From NCBI GenBank assembly GCA_964399955.1, contig CAYNST010000002.1:1-64000 (forward strand): a stretch of 64,000 nt of DNA. The letters are read 5' to 3'. The translations under genes were made by a program, and so were the position numbers. Below, one piece after another: positions 16,336-26,258 of the stretch. Each line of letters starts with the position of its first letter. Position 1 is the stretch's first letter. Source of the stretch: CAYNST01 sp964399955. GTDB lineage: Bacteria; Pseudomonadota; Gammaproteobacteria; Pseudomonadales; Cellvibrionaceae. Under the pieces are notes generated by a model, which was not told the origin of the DNA, did not search any database, and saw only the letters and a list, made by a program, of their open reading frames with translations.

Positions 16336-17802
16336 CTACAGGTCACGGGCAGGCGTCGGTGCAGTGCCTGTGTCATTGGCGGCAGACGCTGGAGCACTCA
16401 GCTTTATGTGGGCGGCGGGAGCCGTGCCGTCCTTTCTCTCTCCAAAATACAGCGTCTGATGCGGGAAGGGGATTTCTATGCCGCGTTCGTCAAACGCGTA
16501 CTTCATGCGCCGGTTGAACTCCCGGCCTACCCTCCACTGTTTGATAGGTCGGGTCTTGATACGAGCTTTGATGATGATGGCGCTGTCGGTGAACTGGTCC
16601 ACGCCCAGTATTTCTATGGGCTCCAGAATATCCTCGGCGTATTCCGCGTCCGCCTGCATCTCCTGCGCAATGGCCTGCAGCACATCGATAACCTCGTCTG
16701 GGCTTTCACGGTGGGCAACGGCAACATCCAACAGGTAGTAGCTGAACTTTTTCGTAAGGTTTTCAACGATGGTGATCTCGCCGAAAGGCACCGTTATGAC
16801 GGTGCCGCTCAAATCCCGCAACTGAACCTTGCGAAGGGTGATTTTCTCGATGGCGCCACCCTTCCCTCCCAGGTTGACGACGTCGCCCACCTGGATGAGA
16901 TCTTCAAAGATTATGACGAACCCGGTAAGCAGGTCTTTGATGATTTGTTGCGCGCCAAAACCGATGGCTATACCAATCACTCCAGCGCCCGCCAATAACG
17001 GCATAACGTCAATACCCAGCTCGGAAATCATGGTAATGGCAAATACCACCAGCAGCACTCCGCTGGTCGCGTTGCGCGCTATCGGCAAGAGGGTGGCCAC
17101 ACGGGGACTCCCGTCTGTAGCCCATTTGCGAAAATAATGCTCAGTGGTGGCGGTAGCGGCCTCAAACAACACAACGCCCAAAGCAAACAGGACCGTCAGT
17201 TCACCCACTGCGGTGATGAAGCGGACAATTTGCTCGCCTATGTAAAAGCCCACCTCCCCGCCCTGCCAAATTAAAGCGATAGCACTCAGCCCCATGCCCA
17301 ACACGACCAACTGGGCAAAGACAGTCATGATGCGTTTGTAAATGGCCATTCGTTTCAAGTTCAGGTGAAAACGGATTTTCAACCTTACGAAGGTGCGAAA
17401 AAGTCGGGTAATCAACCGGGCAACCAATAAATTCAACAGCAGCGCGAAGGCAATGGCCACTCCAGTTGCCAGTACACGCCCCACGGTGGAAGTGGTAAGA
17501 CCGTATTTGTCCAGCAAACGGTCCACCCGCTGCGCCCAGGAATTTGCCAACTCATCAACGCCCAACAGCCGCCCCACATCAATCTCTATAGCGGTAGTGT
17601 CTTCTTCGGCGTGAGTGTCCACATCGACCGCGTCAGCCAAACTCTCGCCCGATGCGTCACCGGCGCAGTCGTCGCCTTCGCACGTGCCCTCACCGGAGTT
17701 CACCGCGACTTCCACGGTCTGCGCCAATGCCTCGCCAGGCGCTGCAGTGCCTATTCCCACTAGCGCAAACCAGAAGAGGGCAAATACTATCGACTTCATC
17801 AT
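16336..17802 (-). CDS. MscS family mechanosensitive ion channel
   Basis: A 488-residue protein with a signal peptide, an acidic periplasmic segment of about 80 residues and several transmembrane helices. The pore helix is Gly/Ala-rich (the LLAGAGVIGIAIGFGAQQ segment), and the conserved MscS beta-domain follows (LIQVGDVV...GGKGGAIEKITLRKVQLRDLSGTVITVPFG, then the FSYYLLDVAV strand). It is expected to release solutes on osmotic downshock. The ATG at 17802, followed by a second Met, has AAGGAT upstream and gives a good signal peptide. The long N-terminal acidic region is unlike minimal MscS. Confidence 0.92.
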   Translation of the reverse strand: MMKSIVFALFWFALVGIGTAAPGEALAQTVEVAVNSGEGTCEGDDCAGDASGESLADAVDVDTHAEEDTTAIEIDVGRLLGVDELANSWAQRVDRLLDKYGLTTSTVGRVLATGVAIAFALLLNLLVARLITRLFRTFVRLKIRFHLNLKRMAIYKRIMTVFAQLVVLGMGLSAIALIWQGGEVGFYIGEQIVRFITAVGELTVLFALGVVLFEAATATTEHYFRKWATDGSPRVATLLPIARNATSGVLLVVFAITMISELGIDVMPLLAGAGVIGIAIGFGAQQIIKDLLTGFVIIFEDLIQVGDVVNLGGKGGAIEKITLRKVQLRDLSGTVITVPFGEITIVENLTKKFSYYLLDVAVAHRESPDEVIDVLQAIAQEMQADAEYAEDILEPIEILGVDQFTDSAIIIKARIKTRPIKQWRVGREFNRRMKYAFDERGIEIPFPHQTLYFGERKDGTAPAAHIKLSAPASAANDTGTAPTPARDL

Positions 17803-17849
17803 GGGAGAGATCCTTATTTGTGGCCGCCACAGCAGAGCCTGGGGCCTGC

Positions 17850-17871
17850 AAAAAAACCGCGCACGGTGCGG
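17850..17871 (-). terminator. Possible purA terminator
   Basis: On the minus strand an imperfect CCGC...GCGG stem is followed by seven Ts. It lies about 180 bases after the purA stop and just before the MscS gene start. Confidence 0.42.
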
Positions 17872-18047
17872 CTTGGACTGGGCCGATTTGGCCTGGAGCC
17901 GCAGATGCGCAGCGTAGAACCGCCGCACAATATCCACTGCGGAAGATTTGCTATAGCTTGACAGCTTGTTACGCAGCAGCAGCCATTGGGATTTCCCGCC
18001 GGCCGCAGGCGGCCAACGGGTGGGTCAGGCAGAAGAACGCAGATGGA

Positions 18048-19367
<1,320 letters not shown>

Positions 19368-20555
19368 TTAAAGCGACTTCACCTGGAAAACCCCGCCTGC
19401 CTCTTGCAGAACGCGATCGCAATTTTGGTAATCCAGTGGGTGTGTCTGATCTCGTGTGCCACAAACCACGCGCTCTCCCTGGGTACGCAATGCCTGTACC
19501 GCCTGCCACTGAGCAGCGCTGCCGGAAAAGGGCGCAAAAATTCCGCTTGCCGCCGAACCGCTGCTGGCACGCAACCGGTGCATGGCGACCAGGTCGGCGG
19601 TAAAACCGGTGGCGGAACGCGCGCGGCCAAAGACTTCGCCGATATGGTCGTAGCGCCCGCCGCGAGCTATCGCGGCGCCCTGCCCAGGTACAAAAACGGT
19701 AAACACCAGCCCCGTAAGGTAGTGGTAGCCCGTCAATTCACCCAGGTCAAAATACAACTGCACCTCTGGAAAACGCTGAGTGAGCAAGGTGGCTATCGCC
19801 TGGAGTTCGTCCAGAGCCGCAAACACCTCCGCCGGCGCGCCTGTCAGCACTTGCCGGGCGCTGTCCAGAGCCTTGATGCCTCCGGCCATGCGCGGCAGTT
19901 GTAGAAACCACTGTGCCACCTGCTCCTCGGCAATGTTTGTTTCAACCCACTGCGCAATTTCGGTCAAGGCTTTGGCCTGCAACAACTCGAAGAACTCGGT
20001 CTCCTGCGTCTCACTCAGTCCTGCGGCGCGCGCCAGGGCCCGGTAGATGGCCACATGCCCTAGATCCAGGCATACCGACTCCACCTGAGCGTGCTGCATG
20101 GCGTCCAGCAACAGCGACATGACTTCGGCATCGGCGGTCATCTCTGCTTCACCAAAAAACTCAACGCCAATTTGCATCGGACTGCGAGTATCCAACGCGC
20201 TTTTCACTTGCGTATGCAATACTTGACCCGCATAACAAAGGCGGTTGACGCCGCGCCGGTTCAGGCTGTGAGCGTCTATTCGCGCAATCTGCGGCGTCAT
20301 GTCGGCGTGTATGCCCATGCTGCGCCCGGACAGTTGATCCGTGACCTTGAAGGTCAGCAGGTCTATATCTTTGCCCAACCCAACCAGCAGCGAGTCGGTG
20401 AACTCCAGCATGGGCGGGATCACCAATTCGTAGCCCCAGCGCTCAAGTAGATCCAGCAGACAGCGGCGAAGTTGTTCTATTTGTCTGGCTTCCGGTGGCA
20501 GAATCTCTTCTATACCGTCCGGCAGCATCCAACGTTCAACAGGCGTTATAGTCAT
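19368..20555 (-). CDS. hisZ: ATP phosphoribosyltransferase regulatory subunit
   Basis: A 395-residue class II histidyl-tRNA synthetase paralogue that partners the short form of HisG in histidine synthesis. It opens with RWMLPDGIEEILPPEA and has the synthetase-like motif 2 region and the ARGGRYD motif near residue 285. It lacks an anticodon-binding domain, as HisZ should. Its position between the DUF2065 gene and purA is common in Pseudomonas and relatives and implies that this organism uses the HisG-short/HisZ system. Confidence 0.95.
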   Translation of the reverse strand: MTITPVERWMLPDGIEEILPPEARQIEQLRRCLLDLLERWGYELVIPPMLEFTDSLLVGLGKDIDLLTFKVTDQLSGRSMGIHADMTPQIARIDAHSLNRRGVNRLCYAGQVLHTQVKSALDTRSPMQIGVEFFGEAEMTADAEVMSLLLDAMQHAQVESVCLDLGHVAIYRALARAAGLSETQETEFFELLQAKALTEIAQWVETNIAEEQVAQWFLQLPRMAGGIKALDSARQVLTGAPAEVFAALDELQAIATLLTQRFPEVQLYFDLGELTGYHYLTGLVFTVFVPGQGAAIARGGRYDHIGEVFGRARSATGFTADLVAMHRLRASSGSAASGIFAPFSGSAAQWQAVQALRTQGERVVCGTRDQTHPLDYQNCDRVLQEAGGVFQVKSL

Positions 20556-20576
20556 CAGGGGTATCTTGCGTGGTTA

Positions 20577-20762
20577 TCAGCTTAAAAGGTATAGGAAGCC
20601 TGCGCCCAGCAGCATGCTGGTCAAACCCAATTGGCGCAGCTGGCGGTCGCTGGCTTCAGCCAGTTTAAGCACGGCCCCGCGCCAGCGGGACGGGAACAGA
20701 AACGGCAGCACTCCCTCCAAGACCAGCAAAAGACACATTGCTTTGAGAAATACTTCCGCCAT
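20577..20762 (-). CDS. DUF2065 domain-containing small membrane protein (YjeT-like)
   Basis: A 61-residue protein with two hydrophobic helices and the LVLEGVLPFLFPSRWR motif that defines DUF2065. It is the counterpart of yjeT, which lies between hflC and purA in many gammaproteobacteria. A terminator separates it from hflC, so it probably begins the DUF2065-hisZ-purA transcript. The ATG at 20762 is preferred over longer starts without family similarity. Function is unknown. Confidence 0.88.
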   Translation of the reverse strand: MAEVFLKAMCLLLVLEGVLPFLFPSRWRGAVLKLAEASDRQLRQLGLTSMLLGAGFLYLLS

Positions 20763-20863
20763 AGCGTCGCTCAAGTGATGGAAAACGCGCGCTGCCATCA
20801 GTGGCTGCGGCAAGCGCAGGCCCTAATGCCCGGATTGCTTGCTGCACAGCGAGTCTGCGGCAT

Positions 20864-20885
20864 AAAAAAACCGGGCTGGGCCCGG
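20864..20885 (-). terminator. Rho-independent terminator after hflKC
   Basis: On the minus strand the stem CCGGGC, loop CCA and GCCCGG are followed by seven Ts. It lies about 75 bases after the hflC stop and ends the hfq-hflX-hflKC transcript before the DUF2065 gene. Confidence 0.85.
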
Positions 20886-20960
20886 CGTGCAGCATTTTAC
20901 CATGTTTTGTCCGCTTGAGAAGTTTTAGCCGGCCTCGCTCGTCGGCTGCCGGCTTGCATC

Positions 20961-21842
20961 TCAGTTTTCCACACTGCCTGAACTGTTGAGAAAGTAGCGG
21001 TAAAACTCGCTTTTTGGGTCCATGACAATCATATCTTCCCGACCGGCAAAGCTTGACCGGTAGGCGTTCAGGCTGCGCACAAAGGCGAAGAACTCCGGAT
21101 TGGCGCCAAAAGCGCCGGCGTAGATGGCCGCAGCTTGAGCATCGCCCTCACCGCGAATACGTTCGGCTTCCCGGTAGGCATTTGCCTCAGTTACCACCAC
21201 CGTGCGATCGGCTTCCGCACGAGTTATGTCCGCCTGCTCCCGCCCTACCGCTCTATGCTCGCGGGCCTCCCGCTCACGCTCGGCGCGCATGCGGTTGAAC
21301 ACCGGCTCACTTACCTCGGCCGGCAGATCAATTTTTTTCACCCTCACATCCACTACTTCCACACCCATGGATGCCTGGGTAAAGCTGTTCAACTGGTTGC
21401 GCAGGTCAATCATCAACTGATCGCGCTCCCCGCTCACCACCTCCTGCAGGGAGCGGCTGGCAAACTGGTTGCGCAGCCCTTCGTTGATACGCTGAGCCAA
21501 AAGCCGCTCAGCCCTATCCTGCTCGCCGTTGGTAGCCGTGTAATAACGCGACACATCAATGATGCGCCACTTGGCAAAAGAATCAACTTGCGCGCTTTTC
21601 TTTTCTACGGTCAAGAAGCGCTCGGCCCGCGCATCCAGCGTCAATACGCGGCGGTCAAAGCGGCGAACCACATCCACAAACGGGATCTTGAAGTGCAAGC
21701 CGGTATTGACATCGGGATTGACAACACGGCCCAGCCGCAGAAGTACAGCCCGCTCGATCTCGGTGATGATATAAACCGACTGGGAACCCACCACCAGTAC
21801 CAGCAATAAAGCAAATGCGGAAACAAACACGCGCGCCTGCAT
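20961..21842 (-). CDS. hflC: HflC, SPFH-domain subunit of the FtsH modulator complex
   Basis: A 293-residue membrane-anchored prohibitin-like protein that with HflK forms a cage around the FtsH protease. It has an N-terminal transmembrane segment (about 5-25), the SPFH domain (VLRLGRV, FKIPFVDVVRRFDRRVLTLDA), and a C-terminal alanine/glutamate-rich coiled coil with RGEGDAQAAAIYA. Its ATG directly follows the hflK stop. Length is typical for the family. Confidence 0.96.
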   Translation of the reverse strand: MQARVFVSAFALLLVLVVGSQSVYIITEIERAVLLRLGRVVNPDVNTGLHFKIPFVDVVRRFDRRVLTLDARAERFLTVEKKSAQVDSFAKWRIIDVSRYYTATNGEQDRAERLLAQRINEGLRNQFASRSLQEVVSGERDQLMIDLRNQLNSFTQASMGVEVVDVRVKKIDLPAEVSEPVFNRMRAEREREAREHRAVGREQADITRAEADRTVVVTEANAYREAERIRGEGDAQAAAIYAGAFGANPEFFAFVRSLNAYRSSFAGREDMIVMDPKSEFYRYFLNSSGSVEN

Positions 21843-23024
21843 CTAGCGACCCTCCCTACGACGTGTATTGGACGAATTTGCGGCCTCTTGCAAGACCTTC
21901 TCTGCTATGCGCGAAGCCAGCTCGTCCATGTCAGCCGCGCTGCGAGTGACGCTTCGCGTTGTGGGTGTACCCGTTCGCTCGCCTGATTCCATAATTTTGT
22001 CCAGGGGTAGATACAGCATGTTATTGCCGCCCTCTACATCAACCATGACTTTTGATACGTTGCCCAGAACCTGCTGCATGGTCTCCAGATAAAGGCGCTG
22101 GCGAGTAACCTCGGGGGCGCGAGCGTATTCGGTCAGCAGCAAGGTGAAGCGGTCTGACTCACCCAGCGCCCTGGCCACAACCTGCTCGCGGTAACCCATG
22201 GCTTCTTCCACCATGCGTTGCGCGCGGCCGCGGGCGCCGGGAATGACCTCATTGACGTAGGCCTGTGCTTCATTTTTGTAACGTTCTTCATCTTCCCTGG
22301 CGCGGATGACGTCATCGAACGCACTCTGCACCTGCTGCGGCGGATTGGTTTCTTCGATGTTGACCTTCTCGATTAAGATACCGGCCGTGTAGCTGGTCAG
22401 ATAGTTTTGCAGACGCGCCTCCACTTCTGCCGCCACTCGGCTGCGGCCCTCGGTGAGCATGTCGTGCATCACTGTGGACCCGGATACATGCCGCAGCGCG
22501 CTGTTTGCCGCCTGATGCAGAGAATCCTCGGGGTTGCGGACGTTCAGAACAAAGTCTCGGGCGCTGTCGATGCTGTACTGCACAGAAACCCGCACATCAA
22601 CGATGTTCAGGTCCTGGGTCAGCATCTGCTCTTTGGTGCTCCAGGTACGTACGCGGGTAACGTTAACCGTGAAGACCTTGTCCATTAGCGGGGGGTTCCA
22701 GCGCAGACCGGGGCCCCGGGTTTCCCGGTATTCACCTAAGCGCAAAACCACAGCGCGCTCCTGCTCGTTGACGATCCCGAAGCCATTGAATATGTAAAAA
22801 CCGACAAGTGCCACTACCACCAGCACTATGACCAGCCACGATGCTTGGCCTCCGCCGCTGGCGCCACCTGTACTGCCAGGTGTGCCGCCGCCTTTGCCGG
22901 AGAGCTTGCCCCAAAAGCCTCGGAATATTTCATCGAGATCGGGTGGGCCCTCGCCCTTGCTGTTGCGCTTGCGATTATCACCCCAAGGATCTTTATTGTT
23001 GTTACCCGGTTCATTCCAGGCCAT
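21843..23024 (-). CDS. hflK: HflK, SPFH-domain subunit of the FtsH modulator complex
   Basis: A 393-residue partner of HflC. The N-terminus MAWNEPGNNNKDPWG is the HflK signature, followed by a Gly-rich stretch, a transmembrane segment at about 60-80 and the SPFH domain (EQERAVVLRLGEY). The ARGRAQRM and coiled-coil segments complete it. The ATG at 23024 has AAAGGAAG upstream. A long gap of about 570 bases separates it from hflX, so a promoter of its own is possible. Confidence 0.96.
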   Translation of the reverse strand: MAWNEPGNNNKDPWGDNRKRNSKGEGPPDLDEIFRGFWGKLSGKGGGTPGSTGGASGGGQASWLVIVLVVVALVGFYIFNGFGIVNEQERAVVLRLGEYRETRGPGLRWNPPLMDKVFTVNVTRVRTWSTKEQMLTQDLNIVDVRVSVQYSIDSARDFVLNVRNPEDSLHQAANSALRHVSGSTVMHDMLTEGRSRVAAEVEARLQNYLTSYTAGILIEKVNIEETNPPQQVQSAFDDVIRAREDEERYKNEAQAYVNEVIPGARGRAQRMVEEAMGYREQVVARALGESDRFTLLLTEYARAPEVTRQRLYLETMQQVLGNVSKVMVDVEGGNNMLYLPLDKIMESGERTGTPTTRSVTRSAADMDELASRIAEKVLQEAANSSNTRRREGR

Positions 23025-23378
23025 AGGGTGGCTTCCTTTTTCTTCTGTGGTGGGTCTCATCATAAGTTTGGGCATTTTAGAGTAAGTATCTGTGCAATGA
23101 CACCACCGGCTGGATCAAGCAGGCGCGGCGACGATCGCTTTGAGCAAAACAGGCAATTGAGTGACTGCCAAGACTACACAATGGGCCCTTGGATTACGAA
23201 GACGAGCGGCAAACATTTTAAACGACTGAGACTAACAGAATGGGCATCGAAATGCCGAGGACTCGCTCAAATGTCGTAATCTTGCCAATGCTCAGCGTCA
23301 GTCCGCCAAGGCAGCGGGCAGGTGCCGCAGCACAGAACTCCTGTTGCAATGATTTTTTCTGTCACTTTTCGGCTCATG
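23025..23378. other. Gap between hflX and hflK without a recognisable gene
   Basis: This part of the ~570-base gap shows no family-like protein and no strong hairpin. In many gammaproteobacteria hflX and hflK lie much closer. The rest of the gap is occupied by the dispersed repeat. Confidence 0.45.
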
Positions 23379-23537
23379 CCGTGACGGCTCAAACTGCGTC
23401 CACATTTTGGGCAGCGCAAGGCGATAAGCGTGAATTTAACCGGTGAAGATTGTGCACTTCCTGTGCTGCACCTCTTCGGGGCCGCCCCCGGCGGGCGCTC
23501 TACCCCGCTCCTGGCAGGGTGGCCCCTGCTGTAACTC
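23379..23537 (+). repeat. Dispersed intergenic repeat, copy 1
   Basis: This segment aligns with 61521-61668. Shared blocks are CCGTGAC, a run like CTCAAACTGCGTCCACATTT, GCAAGGCG, GTGAATTTAAC-like and CCTGTGCT-GCACC-like stretches, GGGCCGCC and GCTCCTGGCAGG. It lies between hflX and hflK. Both copies have the same orientation relative to the window. An open frame across it is Cys-rich but does not look like a real protein. Confidence 0.7.
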
Positions 23538-23591
23538 GGTTGCGGGCAAATCGGGCGCACGCTGTCCCGTCACGTTCACCTGAACAAAACA

Positions 23592-24890
23592 TCAGGCAGC
23601 ATGCGGCTCCCAGTGAAGCTCCTCCTTGCTGACGGTCTCTGCTGCGAGGATGCGATTGAGGTCGGCCTCCGGCAAACGGATGTCCAACCGGCAACTGCCG
23701 TCCTCCAGATAATGCTCCTCAAGTACCGCGTGGGCCCGATGCAACCGCGCCCGCAGACTGCCCATATGGCTGGCAAGCTGAACACTACCATTGAAAACTT
23801 TTTCGCTCAAAAGTTCGGATGTCGCCTGACTTAACAGGTCCAGGCCGGTCTTGTTCTGAGCAGACATCCACACCGCAACCGGCTTGCCGATATCATTGCG
23901 GTCCAAGCGGGGGGGCATTTCCAGCAGGTCATTCTTGTTGTAAACAAACAACTGCGGAATGTGATCTGCGCCTATCTCGGCCAGCACCTTCTGCACCTCG
24001 TCTATCTGATGCAGCCTTTCCGCCGAGGCGGAGTCAATAACGTGCAACAACAGGTCAGCGCTAGCGGCTTCTTCCAAGGTTGCACGGAATGCTTCTACCA
24101 GACGGTGGGGCAACTGGCTGATAAATCCGACCGTGTCCGCAAGGATTGCACCGCCCACCCCGTCTAGCTCAATACGGCGCATGGTGGGGTCCAGGGTGGC
24201 AAACAGCTGGTTTTCGGCGTAGACACTGGAATTGGTCAGCGCATTGAAGAGCGTAGACTTGCCGGCGTTGGTGTAGCCCACCAGCGACACCGTCGGCATG
24301 TCCGCGCGCGCGCGGGCTCGCCGGCCCTGCGCTCGCTGGCGACGAACCTTTTCAAGGCGTTTCTCGATGGTTTTGATGCGGGCCCGCAACAGGCGACGGT
24401 CGGTTTCCAGCTGGGTCTCACCCGGCCCCCGCAGGCCGATACCGCCTTTTTGCCGCTCCAGGTGGGTCCAGCCGCGAATCAGGCGAGTGGACATGTGCTG
24501 CAGCTGAGCAAGCTCCACCTGAAGTTTGCCTTCGTGGGTGCGCGCCCGCTGGGCAAAAATATCCAAAATCAAACCTGTGCGGTCAAGCACCCGGCAAGCC
24601 AGCTCTTTTTCCAGATTGCGCTCTTGGCTGGGCGTCAGCACATGATTGAATATCACCAGTTCAGCGCCGTGTTCAGCCTGAAGCTGCTTCAGCTCTTCAA
24701 GTTTGCCGGTGCCGATGAAATACTTTGCGGTAGGAGTGGCGCGCGAGCCCGTAAGGGCGGCCACGGGATCGCCGCCTGCCGAGAGCACAAGCTCTTCGAA
24801 TTCACGAAGGTCTTGGCTTGCGGCGGCCTGATTAAGCTCCAGATGAACCAGAATGGCCAGCTCACCCGTTTCGGGTCTGTCAAAGAACAA
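23592..24890 (-). CDS. hflX: Ribosome-associated GTPase HflX
   Basis: A 432-residue GTPase that rescues stalled or heat-damaged ribosomes. The N-terminal HflX domain (GTGKLEEL, FNHVLTPSQERNLE, IFAQRARTHEGKLQVELAQ) precedes the G domain with P-loop GYTNAGKS at about 205-212, DTVGFI and YNKNDL. The best start is a TTG at 24890, giving MFFDRPETGE, with AGAGG six bases upstream; this matches E. coli HflX, which begins MFDRYDAGE. A longer frame would overlap hfq. The start is ten bases after the hfq stop, so hfq and hflX are co-transcribed. Confidence 0.95.
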   Translation of the reverse strand: MFFDRPETGELAILVHLELNQAAASQDLREFEELVLSAGGDPVAALTGSRATPTAKYFIGTGKLEELKQLQAEHGAELVIFNHVLTPSQERNLEKELACRVLDRTGLILDIFAQRARTHEGKLQVELAQLQHMSTRLIRGWTHLERQKGGIGLRGPGETQLETDRRLLRARIKTIEKRLEKVRRQRAQGRRARARADMPTVSLVGYTNAGKSTLFNALTNSSVYAENQLFATLDPTMRRIELDGVGGAILADTVGFISQLPHRLVEAFRATLEEAASADLLLHVIDSASAERLHQIDEVQKVLAEIGADHIPQLFVYNKNDLLEMPPRLDRNDIGKPVAVWMSAQNKTGLDLLSQATSELLSEKVFNGSVQLASHMGSLRARLHRAHAVLEEHYLEDGSCRLDIRLPEADLNRILAAETVSKEELHWEPHAA

Positions 24891-24900
24891 GAATTGCCTC

Positions 24901-25164
24901 TCAGCCTCCGATCTCGGTTTCTTCGGTTGCACCGGTTTCCGGGTTGAGCATAGGCACCCTGACCGGGCGCGACGGCACAACCGTGGATATGGCGTGTTTA
25001 TAAACCATCTGACTCACAGTGTTCTTTAGCAAGACTACGAATTGATCGAAAGATTCAACCTGGCCCTGCAGCTTGATGCCGTTGACTAGATAGATCGATA
25101 CGGGAATACGTTCTTTGCGCAAAACATTGAGGTAAGGGTCTTGTAAGCTATGCCCTTTTGACAT
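24901..25164 (-). CDS. hfq: RNA chaperone Hfq
   Basis: An 87-residue Sm-like protein that forms hexameric rings and pairs small RNAs with mRNAs. The start [20 protein letters not shown], the [21 protein letters not shown]m1 core and the Sm2 [13 protein letters not shown] are canonical. The C-terminal tail after residue 70 is short and acidic. It lies 125 bases downstream of miaA in the conserved miaA-hfq-hflX order. Confidence 0.98.
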   Translation of the reverse strand: MSKGHSLQDPYLNVLRKERIPVSIYLVNGIKLQGQVESFDQFVVLLKNTVSQMVYKHAISTVVPSRPVRVPMLNPETGATEETEIGG

Positions 25165-25288
25165 GAATATTCTCCTTTGAAGACGGTTGATTGATTTACG
25201 CGTGCGAACATCGCATGGTCAGTTAGGCAGCTATGCCGGTCCCGCCAGTCGATCACCGCCCAAGAGCAGTAACTGGAGCGCAGAAGCA

Positions 25289-26257
25289 TTATATGGCTCC
25301 TGCACGCACAATGTTCAAGGCCTGCCGTAAAATTTCATTGTTGTTGTATTCTACGCCACCGGAGCGCATCGTATCTATCCAGCGCAAATCGTGCCAACTG
25401 CGCAGCCATGTTAGTTGCCTTTTGGCCAACTGGCGTGTTGCCGACACACCGGCGTCGCGCATCTCAGTCTGGCTCAACTCACCCGCCAGAAACTGCCACA
25501 CCTGGCGGTATCCGACTGCACGCATGGATGGCAGTTCCAAAGTCAGATCGGGCCGCTGAAAGAGGTGGTGCACCTCTTCAATAAAACCCAGCTTGAGCAT
25601 CCTGTCAAACCGATCCGCTATGCGCTGGTGCAATACAGAGCGCTCTTTTGGTGCAAGGGCCATTTGCACGCAATCAAACCGCTGCGCAATTCCCTGACCT
25701 GGCACAGATTGCCAGTCGGTCATGCTTCTGCCTGATATACGAACTACCTCCAGTGCTCGACTGATGCGCTGGGAATGGTTGGGGTGCAAGCGTGCCGCCG
25801 CCACAGGGTCTACCTCTGCCAAACGAGCGTGCAGGGCGGGCCAGCCATCCCGGTTGGCCTCGGCCTCTATCTCTGCGCGCACCTGCGGATCGCTCTCCGG
25901 CATGGGCGACAGGCCCTCCAGCAGCGCTTTGAAATAGAGCATGGTTCCACCCACCAGCAAAGGTGTCCGGCCGCGGGCGACAACGGCGTCTATGGCCACG
26001 CTGGCATCCCGCACAAAGTCTGCCGCCGAATACGGCTCAGCAGGGTCGCGGATATCGATGAGATGGTGCGGATGTAGGGCGCGCTCGGCACGGCTGGGTT
26101 TGGCGGTGCCTATGTCCATGCTGCGGTACACCAGCGCCGAATCCACGCTGATGATCTCGCAGGACAGCGCTCCGGCAAGCGCCAGAGCCAAGTCCGTTTT
26201 ACCCGATGCCGTGGGCCCCATCAGGGTGATGATCTGTGGTTTAGCGCCAGCAGACAC
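25289..26257 (-). CDS. miaA: tRNA dimethylallyltransferase
   Basis: A 322-residue enzyme that adds the dimethylallyl group to A37 of tRNAs reading UNN codons. The P-loop GPTASGKT, the [16 protein letters not shown] motif, [14 protein letters not shown] and the [14 protein letters not shown] tail are intact. A GTG at 26257, two bases after the mutL stop and preceded by GGGGG, gives the shortest plausible N-terminus; starts inside mutL are possible. It is embedded in mutL-miaA-hfq. Confidence 0.95.
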   Translation of the reverse strand: MSAGAKPQIITLMGPTASGKTDLALALAGALSCEIISVDSALVYRSMDIGTAKPSRAERALHPHHLIDIRDPAEPYSAADFVRDASVAIDAVVARGRTPLLVGGTMLYFKALLEGLSPMPESDPQVRAEIEAEANRDGWPALHARLAEVDPVAAARLHPNHSQRISRALEVVRISGRSMTDWQSVPGQGIAQRFDCVQMALAPKERSVLHQRIADRFDRMLKLGFIEEVHHLFQRPDLTLELPSMRAVGYRQVWQFLAGELSQTEMRDAGVSATRQLAKRQLTWLRSWHDLRWIDTMRSGGVEYNNNEILRQALNIVRAGAI

Positions 26258-26258
26258 T

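Noticed and set aside
23267..23560. 97-codon Cys-rich minus-strand frame in the hflX-hflK gap
   Set aside because: It crosses repeat copy 1 and its counterpart frame is not preserved in copy 2; cysteine pairs look accidental.
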